DNA of 64,000 nucleotides. Source: Delphinus delphis. Its lineage: Eukaryota > Chordata > Mammalia > Artiodactyla > Delphinidae. The position numbers and the translations under genes are program-made. The notes beneath the pieces were generated by a model. It was given only the letters and a program-made list of their open reading frames with translations, had not been told where the DNA came from and made no database searches. The stretch spans positions 64,612,447-64,676,446 of the forward strand of contig NC_082696.1 of NCBI RefSeq assembly GCF_949987515.2. The letters run 5' to 3'. Position 1 is the first letter of the stretch, and each line of letters starts with the position of its first letter. Of the stretch, positions 36,110 to 45,479 are shown piece after piece.

Positions 36110-36740
36110 AAGGAGGTACCACTGATCCTCATTTTTCATGGATTCCATATTTGCAAAAACTTATTTGTAATCCCCAAATCACTACTCATAGGGTTTTCAT
36201 GGTCATTTGTATTCTTGCATAGAGTAGCGAAAAATTTGCCCAACGCACATGTTCCCAGCCGAGGTCATACAAGGCGATGCTCTGCCATGTTTCAGCTCTT
36301 ATTCTGTCAACAAGTGTCCTTTCCAAGGTCTATTTAGTGTCAGTTTTTCACATTTTTGAGCTTTTTTTTGGTGAAATGATCTCCAAGCATAGCACTAAAG
36401 TGCTACCTAGTGTTCCTGAGCCCAAGAAGGCTATGTTGTGACTTTCAGAGAAAATATGTATCTCAGATAAACTTTGTTCAGACATGAGTTATAGTGCTGT
36501 TAGCTGTGGATTCATCGGTAATGAATCAACAATACATATTAAATAAGGTGTCTTTAAACAGAAACATAATACATAAAACAAGGTTATGTATTACTCAGTT
36601 GATTAAAATGTTGTGACCAGAGCCTCACAGGAACCTAACTCTGTATTTCCCCTAAGAGCAATGGTGCCGTATTCACTAATTCACTGTTCACGGCAATGTA
36701 TAGAACATCACTACCACAAATAATAAGAATTGACTATATA
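36110..36740 (+). mobile_element. Tigger-like (Tc1/mariner superfamily) DNA transposon relic with transposase fragment
   Basis: The sequence matches the pattern of a mammalian Tigger-type element. The left end (CACTGATCCTCATTTTTCAT near 36119) and the reverse complement of the right end (ATAGTCAATTCTTATTATTT near 36737) look like diverged inverted repeats, next to a TA-rich flank. Between them, 36412-36548 translates on the plus strand, with two stops, into residues typical of the N-terminal helix-turn-helix of Tigger transposases (for example SYSAV and NESTI). Most of the transposase is absent. It is non-functional. The family call is by recognition. Confidence 0.62.
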
Positions 36741-38159
36741 TATATATTATTTTGTAAGTCCTCTTAGGTGAGACTGGAACTGTTGATATTACTCTTTTCT
36801 TAGGCAATGTACAAATTCAGTATTCATCAACCCGAAGTCTTTGTATGTCATGTTATGATTCTTATAAGAAACAAGTGCAATATAATAAAGATTCTCTCAA
36901 ATTTCTTTGGTTACCTAAGCATTCCAAAGAATGTACATGCAAACTAATGAGGATTATCATTTGGTAGGAATAATTCTTTTGCAAATATTTTGGTTGGGTT
37001 TTGTTTTGGTAAGTCACATTAAGATCTTATTGTTATATCATCTTGATTAATTAAGGGTTCTTCCATATATTCATGTTTAAAAGCATAAGATAAAATATTT
37101 GTTGTATATAACTATACTGAAACTGTCAATGTGTGTGTATATATTTATATTATACATATAACATATATATAGTCTTATTTTTTCTTTGCAGAAAGAAGTC
37201 ATTTATGTATATATATGTAATAGTATATATATATATAAGTGTACATGTATATGAATACATATATACATCACTATTTTATATGTTGTACAATTTCTTCAGA
37301 TAAATTTGAAGATAATTATACATTTGTTATAGAAATAATCTAAAGAAAATAACTATTTCAATGCTGTTAACATAACTAGTACCCAGAATTGAGTTAAGCA
37401 TTAAGTAAAAAATAATTGATTGATGATACTTTATAACAATCAGAAGTTTACAGATACAACTGATTAAAATAACTTCATTTGCAAAACACAACTTAATGAT
37501 TATTTCAAGACTCTGAGCCAAGTTATAAGGGACTGCTAAAGTTTTCAAAATCTAGCCAGCAGTTCGTTGGGAATTACCATGCACTTGGACTTGATGCTGA
37601 CATCAATAGTCAGGAAGATAGATATAGCATCAAATGTTGAAATAAACAAATACATAAGTAATAATAAAACTGCATTTAATCAGAATATATCTGGAAACAA
37701 AAGCCCAGTGAAGGGCATGGCAGGAACTGCCACGAGTTAGAACAGGTAGCGGAAAAAGAAGTGGCCAATGGAAAGACTAGAAGATTCTTCAGGTGAGGTT
37801 CAGATAGAGAGGGGCAGCTTGGATCGGGCGCAAAGAAAGGCATGGAGTGTTGGCAGTGGTGGCGGTTTGAGCACAGAGTTTTAATCTTGGCAAGCTGGAG
37901 ATTTCATGCCTCTATGCATTGTTTTCCTTTGAGAGGGACCTTTACTTACCTCAGACACTCTTGCCTGGAATTCTTACTGTAATGCCTCATCCATGGTTGG
38001 CCATTCAGCAAGCAACAGAGCATAAGAAGCAACATTTGTTGTTCCAGAAAGGTTTCTGGGTAGTTATACCATCAGACCTGTCAGAAAAACCAAGAGCACT
38101 GATTTAAATCCTTTGGTGTGTTACTTAATTACTTTTTAAATTAGGATAAAATGTCTTTT
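36741..38159. other. Unannotated AT-rich DNA
   Basis: AT-rich simple sequence with many TATATA motifs lies at about 37134-37268. No gene or other repeat is recognised. Confidence 0.4.
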
Positions 38160-38600
38160 CACCCTCTCCTATTTGAATACCGCCATCCTTGCTTTCAGGG
38201 CCAAGTTATAAATACACTGCAATGAATAGTTCTTGCCCCCTCCCCTCTCTTTCCCCACTGAGCCAGCTGCTCCTGTGTGTTCAACTGTCAGGATCTGTGC
38301 TGCAGAGACGCTCCGAGGGCTCCCTAATAACTTGGGGAATCGGTGCCGCTCATCGCGGAGGCTGACAGCTGAACACAGCTCAGGGGAAGTAAATGTGCCA
38401 GAGGAGCAGAAAGAAGAGGGGAGATTGATTCTTTGAGATGCAAGGATAAAACGCCTACGAAAATAGCCATGATCCTGCAGGCTGGGGGATGCAGCTGAGC
38501 ACCGGGAAATGTGTTGGTCGATGTGGGAAAGGGAAAATAAAGCTCCGGCTGGAAAGCCGAGGAAAAGATAATAACAAGGAACACTTGATTTATTTCCTTT
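38160..38600. promoter_or_regulatory. CpG-containing non-repeat segment, candidate regulatory element
   Basis: This block is GC-richer than its surroundings and I count 12 CpG dinucleotides between about 38308 and 38560, unusual for non-repeat mammalian intergenic DNA. It matches no transposon I know. It holds three CAGCTG E-box motifs (near 38263, 38366 and 38492). A 177-codon minus-strand frame (38169-38702) covers it but shows no domain and may be open only because of the higher GC content. A regulatory role is inference. Confidence 0.3.
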
Positions 38601-38824
38601 TTCTCGTAGACAGAATTTTAAAAAATCTCCTTGTTCTGCTGGGACCCAGAACTGGGAGACATAGGTGACCAAGGTTGGGGACTGTTTGCCCAGCCCTGCC
38701 ACGGAGCCAGATTTCCCTTTTAGGGAAGAGACTATCTGTCTAAGAAAGAACGAGCCTGCAAGTAGCTCTCTGCATGGCCTTTACGAGAGCTTCTAGAATT
38801 ATAAAACATTCTAACAAGAAGAAT

Positions 38825-39068
38825 CCTGAGATACAATTTTTAAAATGATGTTTAATTGTGGTAAAATACACATAACATGAAAGTTGTCACCTTAAACATG
38901 TTTAAGCATACAATTCAGTGGTATTGAGTACATTCACATTGTTTTGCAACTTTCATCACCATCCATCTCCAGAATTCTTTTGATTTTGCAAAACTAAAAC
39001 TCTAAACCCACTAAACAATAACTCTGTAGCCTCCCTCTCCCCCTGTTCCTGGTCACCACCATTTTACT
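38825..39068 (-). mobile_element. Old L1 fragment, antisense, left part
   Basis: Antisense L1 3' region sequence: GTGGTAAAATACACATAACA near 38858, CAATTCAGTGGTATTGAGTA near 38911, CATCTCCAGAATTCTTTTGA near 38964, CTGGTCACCACCATTTTACT near 39050. It is interrupted by a younger L1 and resumes at 39314. The same segment occurs at 59.16-59.4 kb. Confidence 0.82.
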
Positions 39069-39313
39069 TTCTTTTTTTTAATTTTTTTTTAACATCTTTA
39101 TTGGAATATAATTGCTTCACAATGATGTGTTAGTTTCTGCTTTACAACAAAGTGAATCAGCTATACATATACATACGTTCCCATATCTCTTTCCTCTTGG
39201 GTCTCCCTCCCTCCCACCCTCCCACCCCTCTAGGAGGTCACAAAGCACCGAGCTGATCTCCCTGTGCCATGCGGCTGCTTCCCACTAGCTATCCACCCTA
39301 CGTTTGGTAGTGT
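39069..39313 (-). mobile_element. Young L1 3' end, antisense, nested in an older L1
   Basis: A T-rich start is followed by TTTATTGGAATATAATTGCT near 39098, GTTAGTTTCTGCTTTACAAC near 39130, AGGTCACAAAGCACCGAGCT near 39236 and CGGCTGCTTCCCACTAGCTA near 39271. It is the same subfamily as the plus-strand copy at 40528-40789. Confidence 0.88.
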
Positions 39314-39450
39314 ATTTATTCTGTCTGTGAGTTCGACTGCTCTAGGTACCTCATATAAGAGGAATCACACAGTATTGGTCTTTTTGTGACTGGCTTCTTC
39401 CACTTAGCATAATGTCCTCAAGGTTCATCCGTGGTACAGTATGTGTCAAA
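39314..39450 (-). mobile_element. Old L1 fragment, antisense, right part
   Basis: This continues 38825-39068 after the nested insertion: GACTGCTCTAGGTACCTCAT near 39334, CTTTTTGTGACTGGCTTCTT near 39380, TAGCATAATGTCCTCAAGGT near 39406. Confidence 0.8.
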
Positions 39451-39572
39451 TGTGAGTCCAAATTTCTCAATTTCTCAAGAAAAGCCAGAAATTTGGATTT
39501 TTATGTGAATCTTTCCAATTTTGAAAGATTACCTAATGCCATCTAATTTACACTTTAAAAAAAGTACCTTAT

Positions 39573-39784
39573 GGGTTTCCCTGGTGGCGCAGTGGTTGAG
39601 AGTCCGCCTGCCGATGCAGGGAACACGGGTTTGTGCCCCGGTCCGGGAAGATCCCACATGCTGCGAAGCGGCTGGGCCCGTGAGCCATGGCCGCTGAGCC
39701 TGCGCGTCCGGAGCCTGTGCTCCGCAACGGGAGAGGCTACAACAGTGAGAGGCCCGTGTACCGCAAAAAAAAAAAAAAAAAAAA
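39573..39784 (+). mobile_element. CHR-type SINE, short form, plus strand
   Basis: Plus-strand copy: head TTTCCCTGGTGGCGCAGTGG near 39575, GGGTTTGTGCCCCGGTCCGG (B-box with one change) near 39627, GAGCCTGTGCTCCGCAACGG near 39711, then a pure A tail of about 20 bases. The target duplication is not clear. Confidence 0.94.
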
Positions 39785-40527
39785 GTGGAAGATGTAAAGC
39801 CAGAAGAGAGTTATAGGGTGATTATCTTTTTCCCCGTATTTCCAAATACATCAATATAAAGATACATATCACTTTTATTGTAAGAAATAATATTTTTTAA
39901 AGATGAAAAAAAAGCCTTCTTGGTGAATATCTGTTTTAAATAAGATATAGAATGGGGGAAATGTAAATCATTGAAAAGCAAGATTACAATTTTGTCCTCC
40001 TTTAATGTAATTATGACCCTAAATTGCAAGTAATTATCCATCTGTAGACTTGCTTGCCACTTGTAGAGGAAACTTGGGAGATGAGATTGGATAAGTTATC
40101 AAGGATTACCTGAGAAAGTAGAAGGAGTTAGTAATGTACCAGATGTCGCAATCTCTAGGTAGGCCACACTTACTGATCTATAAAGGTAAAATCAAGCTCT
40201 GCCCTCAATCACAAAATATGAACGTATTGGGTAATTCTTTGGGGGGCAAGAACTTTTGATTTGAGAAAAATTTGAATTTTCTACACACCAAAGATGGAAA
40301 TGTTTTAAGTCAGGGAAAGAATGGAAACAAGGGAAGGGGAAACATAATATAAATGATAGCAATTCAAGGGAGTCACGGTAATAAGCTCACCGATATTTAA
40401 ATAAAACAGGTCTCTGTTCAGGCCCAAGTCACACATTGAGCCTCCATGTGACTGATGGCTGGGTGAACTCAAAGCTCCCTGGCTTGGATCTAAAACCTCT
40501 TTTCCACTCTCTCACTTCATCCCATGG
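39785..40527. other. Unannotated DNA
   Basis: No gene or named repeat is seen. Confidence 0.4.
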
Positions 40528-40789
40528 ACATATATACACTACCAAATGTAAAATAGATCGCTAGTGGGAAGCAGCCGCATAGTACAGGGAGATCAGCTCG
40601 GTGCTTTGTGACCACCTAGAGGGGTGGGATAGGGAGGGTGGGAGGGAGACGCAACAGGGAGGGGATATGGAGATATATGTATACGTATAGCTGACTCACT
40701 TTGTTATACAGCAGAAACTAACATACCATTGTAAAGCAATTATACTCCAATACAGATGTTAAAAACATAATAAATTTTAAAAAAGAAAC
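40528..40789 (+). mobile_element. L1 3' end, 5'-truncated, plus strand
   Basis: It carries AGTGGGAAGCAGCCGCATAG near 40563, AGATCAGCTCGGTGCTTTGT near 40590, a GGGTGGGAGGGAGA tract, TATAGCTGACTCACTTTGTT near 40685, and TAAAGCAATTATACTCCAAT near 40731. The polypurine GGGAGGGTGGGAGGGAG stretch near 40632-40648 is a normal feature of this L1 3' region. Confidence 0.9.
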
Positions 40790-41879
40790 GTCTTTTGCTG
40801 TAGCAGAGCTCTATGGTGATCTAGAATTATACTTCATTCTCTCTTAGACTCATCTATGGAGCTCACCCATAATCACCTCTAAAACGGAACCTGTGAAACC
40901 AAGAGGGGGACAGTCCAAAAAGAGAAAAAGAGAGTCAAAAGGAGTATTGAGGTAATTTGCATTGTGTAGCTTTTTCAACCTGGAATTTTCTCTCAAAAGT
41001 TCATTTTTTGTTTTGTGTATCTGATTATTTTGCTCAAGTGTGTTTTCTTATAATTTGGGGAAAGAGGTAATTAGATAAAGAGTTAAAACGTAAGCAAATA
41101 GGCATCAGAAAATTTGTAGAACATTTCTATCATAATAGACTCCATTGTACATAGAGACTTCTGAAGGGTACCATTGGCCTCAGAACGTAGTAATGAATTA
41201 TTGAAATAGTTCTTTGAAGGGAAATAATAGAGTTTCAAATTAGTGCAAAGGTATGAATCTGAACTATGACTCAAGCTGAGTTTGTGGGGTTGTTTGAAAT
41301 AATATGATCTTAGATCAGTTTAAAATATACATGTGAATTCCTATATATTCTTAAAATTAGCCCTAAAGCTGACATTCAAAATATAAAAAGCTTATGCCTG
41401 GATAGGTGATGAAATATGACTCTCTCTTTTAGAGATAATCAGTCATTAAAGCTTAATTTTAAATCAATTATAGAAATAAATAGAATTCTGTATAAGTGTT
41501 CAACAATTCATGATCAAAGATTATTTTCCAATACTATCTTCTCTTCTTGTTCAAAGAAATCACCAAATCCTACCAAGTCTGCATTTTTAAAATGTCTGGT
41601 TCTATCACTTTTGCTTTATCCACTCTACTACTGCCCCATTCATGAACAAGTCATATACCTAAGATATTGCATACATATGACTATGCTATTCATCTATTCA
41701 AAGTCCTTCAACTTCTAATTTGTGGTGGGGGAGAATGATAAAAGGAATATTAAAAAATCTTTAGCTTCCTTTATAGAATAAGACCTGCTATGACCTAGCT
41801 TCTGTCTGTCTCTCTCCCTAAGTCTCATCTTTTGCCATCTCTCCTCAGACACTCACATTCCAGGCATATAGAATTAATC
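40790..41879. other. Unannotated DNA
   Basis: No gene or named repeat is seen. Confidence 0.4.
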
Positions 41880-42425
41880 CACAACTATTTTGTTGCCAGC
41901 CCACCTTGTACTAGGCTGGGTAAGTGGTGGTTCTTGCCCTCAAATGCTTTATTCTAGACCATGTGGGGAAAACAATTAATAAATGTAAATTTCATATTTT
42001 CAGAAGAAGGACACTGCAAAAATAAATGACAAAATAATAGAGAATTGTCAGTGGGGAGAGGGATCCCTTTGAAGAGAAAGTCATGGAAGTTCTCTTGGGA
42101 TGAGTGATATTTGAGACAAAATATGGAGTTTGAGAAGGACCAGCTGTTTGAAGCACAGAGGACAGATCATTTCACTCTGGGGGGAAACAGGATGAGCCAA
42201 GTCCCTAAGAAAAAGAAAGAGGTGACTTGATCAGGATGAACAAGGTGTCCTATGTTGGAGATGCTCTTAGAGACACAGGGAGTTGCCATATTACATAAAG
42301 ACTTTTAGACCATGATGAAGAATTGGCGTTTTATACTGAGTGTGGATGGCTTTAAGCAAGGAAGTGACAGGAACTAACTTTTCCAGATCTCACTGTAGCC
42401 ACTGTGTAAAGGATGCAATGGCTCC
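41880..42425 (-). mobile_element. L2 LINE 3' fragment, antisense
   Basis: It contains antisense L2 blocks in order: CTTGCCCTCAAATGCTTTAT near 41934, GGAGTTTGAGAAGGACCAGC near 42125, CATTTCACTCTGGGG, AAGCAAGGAAGTGACAGGAA near 42354, and CACTGTGTAAAGGATGCAAT near 42400. It is diverged. Confidence 0.6.
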
Positions 42426-42715
42426 AGAATATAGCAGGAACACCAGCTTCAGGTCCCTGAACTTTCTTGCTCATGTAATTCAAAGACTATTTACAGCCAA
42501 GGGACTTTGGCTTTAAGTCCCATATCATTCCACTACCCAAGTGGATGGTCTGGGGACTGTAAACCTGGAAGAGACAGCAGAGCCGGGGGAGAGCAGTTCT
42601 GACTGGCCCTGCAGCGTGGACTCTGAACCTTGGAGCCTCCTGGACTATAGCAGCCATGGGTGTCTTCCTCCAACTCAGCTGGATACCATGCTCAAGGCTT
42701 AGCATTTCACAAATC

Positions 42716-42762
42716 TCTTAATGGGTTAGTGGAGAAACTTTCTTAATGGGTTAGTGGAGAAA
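42716..42762. repeat. 22-bp tandem duplication
   Basis: TCTTAATGGGTTAGTGGAGA plus AA occurs twice (42716-42737 and 42741-42762), a 25-bp period. Confidence 0.95.
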
Positions 42763-42799
42763 ATAACAATAGTAGTAGTAGGTCAATAACAGTAGCCAT

Positions 42800-42914
42800 A
42801 ATTAACTGAACCCTGAGCACAAGCTAGGTATTTGTGATGAATACCTTTATCATCTCTAATGCTCTTAACAACTCTACAAGGTAGTTTTCCTCATTTTAGA
42901 AATAATAAAATTTG
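42800..42914 (-). mobile_element. MIR SINE, antisense, left part
   Basis: ACTGAACCCTGAGCACAAGC near 42808, TCATCTCTAATGCTCTTAAC near 42850 and CCTCATTTTAGAAATAATAA near 42889 follow antisense MIR order. The element is split by the CHR SINE at 42915-43122 and resumes afterwards. Confidence 0.65.
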
Positions 42915-43122
42915 GGCTTCCCTGGTGGCACAGTGGTTGAGAGTCTGCCTGCCAATGCAGGGGATACGGGTTCGTGCCCCGGTCCGGGAAGATCCCACGT
43001 GCCATGGAGCGGCTGGGCCCGTGAGCCATGGCCGCTGAGCCTGCGCGTCCGGAGCCTGTGCTCCGCAACGGGAGAGGCCACAGCAGTGAGAGACCCATGT
43101 ACCGCAAAAAAAAAAAAAAAAA
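42915..43122 (+). mobile_element. CHR-type SINE, short form, inserted in MIR
   Basis: Plus-strand copy: GGCTTCCCTGGTGGCACAGT near 42915, GGGTTCGTGCCCCGGTCCGG (intact B-box) near 42968, GCGCGTCCGGAGCCTGTGCT near 43043, A tail. A perfect 17-bp duplication AGAAATAATAAAATTTG lies at 42898-42914 and 43123-43139. Removing the SINE and one duplicate restores a continuous MIR. Confidence 0.97.
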
Positions 43123-43139
43123 AGAAATAATAAAATTTG

Positions 43140-43245
43140 AGAGTCCAAGATGTTGAATCTTAAGTGGCAGATGCAGCATTCAAAACTCAGTCTTGCCTGT
43201 CTTTAAAGGCCACTTTCTTTTCATTATACCGTGTCAAAGAGAAAA
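43140..43245 (-). mobile_element. MIR SINE, antisense, right part
   Basis: TAAGTGGCAGATGCAGCATT near 43160, AAAACTCAGTCTTGCCTGTC near 43182 and the following bases continue the antisense MIR interrupted at 42914. Confidence 0.6.
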
Positions 43246-44066
43246 GGTTTTGTTAGGATTTGTGCTGTTGTTGTATTAGAAGAGAAAATAATTTAGTACT
43301 TTTGTTCCCACCCCTTAACCTCTATAGCACTTTGAAAGCAAAACCTCATCCACAATGTTCAAGCAAGAAAAATAAACAAGTAAATACAGTTATGGGAAAA
43401 GTAGACAAAATTAATAAGAAACTTGAAAAGGAAGAAAAAATCTTTCCTGACATTAAAAAAAAAGGGAGGAGATCACAAAGCGGTTTGGCTTAATTTGGAT
43501 CTCCCTGGATGGGCAGCACCGGCCAGCAGGAAAATTCCTGTTAACATAGGTGAACGTCCTGTTTCCCTCCTGAAGTTGGTAGAACCACATCATTGCAGCC
43601 ACACGGAAGGGCCAAATGGAGAACAAAGACCAAATCCCTCACTGTTTGAAGCCAAAAGCCAACTTATGCTCTCAAATGGCTCCACAGCTGGTCCTGGCCT
43701 TTCCGGTCTTGAGAGCAGTCCTGACAATGCAGGGATGAAGGCTGTGTGCCCTGATGAGAGATGCTGAGGGCTTCCACCACCTCTAAGTCCATTTAGCACC
43801 TAAAGGGTGTGCAGCCTATTTGGATGCAGGAGAAGGTAGGTTTTAGACAAGGCATCGGTCCCACAATTAATACACCGAGCTTTGTTTTCTATCCAGTTCC
43901 ATTCCTGGCTTCCAGTCCTTATATTTCATTATGGAAGAATCAGATCAGGAAAGTCAAATATAACAGCAGATACTACTTTTGCTGAGTGCTGAGGGCTGCC
44001 TCGGGAGAGGAAACACAGGATTGACATTAGCATACATAGGCAACTGGTGACACAGGTTATTTATTT
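43246..44066. other. Unannotated DNA
   Basis: A 114-codon frame at 43423-43767 has no recognisable domain and is not called a gene. Confidence 0.4.
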
Positions 44067-44083
44067 TGGCAAGGGAAATTTTT

Positions 44084-44437
44084 TTTTAATTTATTTATTT
44101 TACCTATTTTATTTTTGGCTGCGTTGGGTCTTCGTTGCTGCGTGCAGGCTTTCTCTAGTTGCAGAGAGTGGAGGGCTACTCTTCATTGTGGTGCACTGGC
44201 TTCGCACTGCAGTGGCTTCTCTTGCTGTGGAGCACGGGCTCTAGGTGCACAGGCTTCAGTAGCTGTGGCACATGGGCTCAGTAGTTGTGGCTCAAGGGCT
44301 CTAGAGCACAGGCTCAGTAGTTGTGGCGCATGGGCTTAGTTGCTCCGTGGCATGTGGGATCTTCCCGGACCAGGGCTCGAACCCGTGTCCCCTGCATTGG
44401 CAGGCAGACTCTTAACCACTGTGCCACCAGGGAAGCC
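44084..44437 (-). mobile_element. CHR-type SINE, long form
   Basis: A minus-strand long-form copy of about 354 bp. It has ATTTTTGGCTGCGTTGGGTC near 44110, repeated CAGTAGTTGTGGC units at 44280 and 44314, CGGACCAGGGCTCGAACCCG (B-box side) near 44367, and the head TGCCACCAGGGAAGCC. Target duplications TGGCAAGGGAAATTTTT (44067-44083) and TGGCAAGAGAAATTTTT (44438-44454) differ at one base. Confidence 0.96.
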
Positions 44438-44461
44438 TGGCAAGAGAAATTTTTAATCAAT

Positions 44462-44635
44462 GGAATGGGTATGGGCTCTGGAGTCAGTTCCCAGCCATCT
44501 TATGACATTAGGTAAGTTAATTGAATTACACTGAATTACAATGTCAATATTGACAAAATTAGAAATAATAAGCAGTTTAAAATTTATATGAAAATGTGCC
44601 TAACACATAGATGGTACTCAATAAATATTTGGTTT
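44462..44635 (+). mobile_element. MIR SINE
   Basis: ATGGGCTCTGGAGTCAGTTC near 44470 is the MIR head; CACATAGATGGTACTCAATA near 44606 is its 3' end. The middle is degraded. Confidence 0.7.
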
Positions 44636-45479
44636 TTTTTTCCCTTATTTGAATAGTTTCTTGCAGCAAAAAGGGGTTGAGCCATGAAAGACTGCTTATT
44701 GATCCATGGCATGTTGAAAAAAGAACCACTAAGGAACGTGTCCTTCACCAATTTGTTTAATATCTCTGGGTTTTAGTTTCAACATCTTTCAGAGAAAACT
44801 ACCTCCCCAGAAAGCAATTACGGAACAAAGGATAAGAATAATTATGATTCTCATAATCTCTATTCAGAGATCTTTACTCATAGAGTTTGAGAAAAATATG
44901 TTGATAAAGCCAGGTACTTTGATTATTATAATGTATTCATATTTGTATTGAGCCTAATAAATGCCAAAAATAAGCACCAAAGAGACATTTGAAAAGCAGT
45001 GCTATTTCTTTGGAAGTTGCTCCTTTCCAAAATGTAAGACAACTTTGGTGTTCCCTTAGATTGCTTTTTGTTAGAATTGTTTTTACATAGATATGTACCT
45101 ATCCAATCCTTAGCCATTAGTACTAAAATGTGTTTTCTCTCTGAGATATAAATGATGTTCAAAGGCCAATCACTGGGTACAAATGTCACAATCCTCAAGA
45201 TTGATTTATCATTTCTCCAACCTTCAACAGAATTTTGAATCAGCAATACTTGGAGACACGAAGCACATCAAATATACTAGTGTAATGCTTACAAAATCAA
45301 TAAATGGTGGTCTTGTGAGTCTTGTTATGTCTAGTTTATTGATGGAGTTTTTACTATACCTGTAATTATGGTTCAAAAATACAATTTGATAGTCTTAAAA
45401 AAAGTATTAACTTCTAAATTCTCTTAACCGTAGGGCTTTAACTTTTTCCTTTTTTTTCTATTGCTCTATTGTTTAACAT
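44636..45479. other. Unannotated DNA
   Basis: No gene or named repeat is seen. Confidence 0.4.

Noticed and set aside
40632..40648. G-rich tract as a possible regulatory G-quadruplex
   Set aside because: It is a standard feature of the 3' region of this L1 subfamily, so it does not suggest a locus-specific function.
44280..44340. Short repeats CAGTAGTTGTGGC resembling a small repeat array
   Set aside because: They are the internal repeats of the long CHR SINE class and occur likewise at 30063-30110. There is no CRISPR in this eukaryotic sequence.
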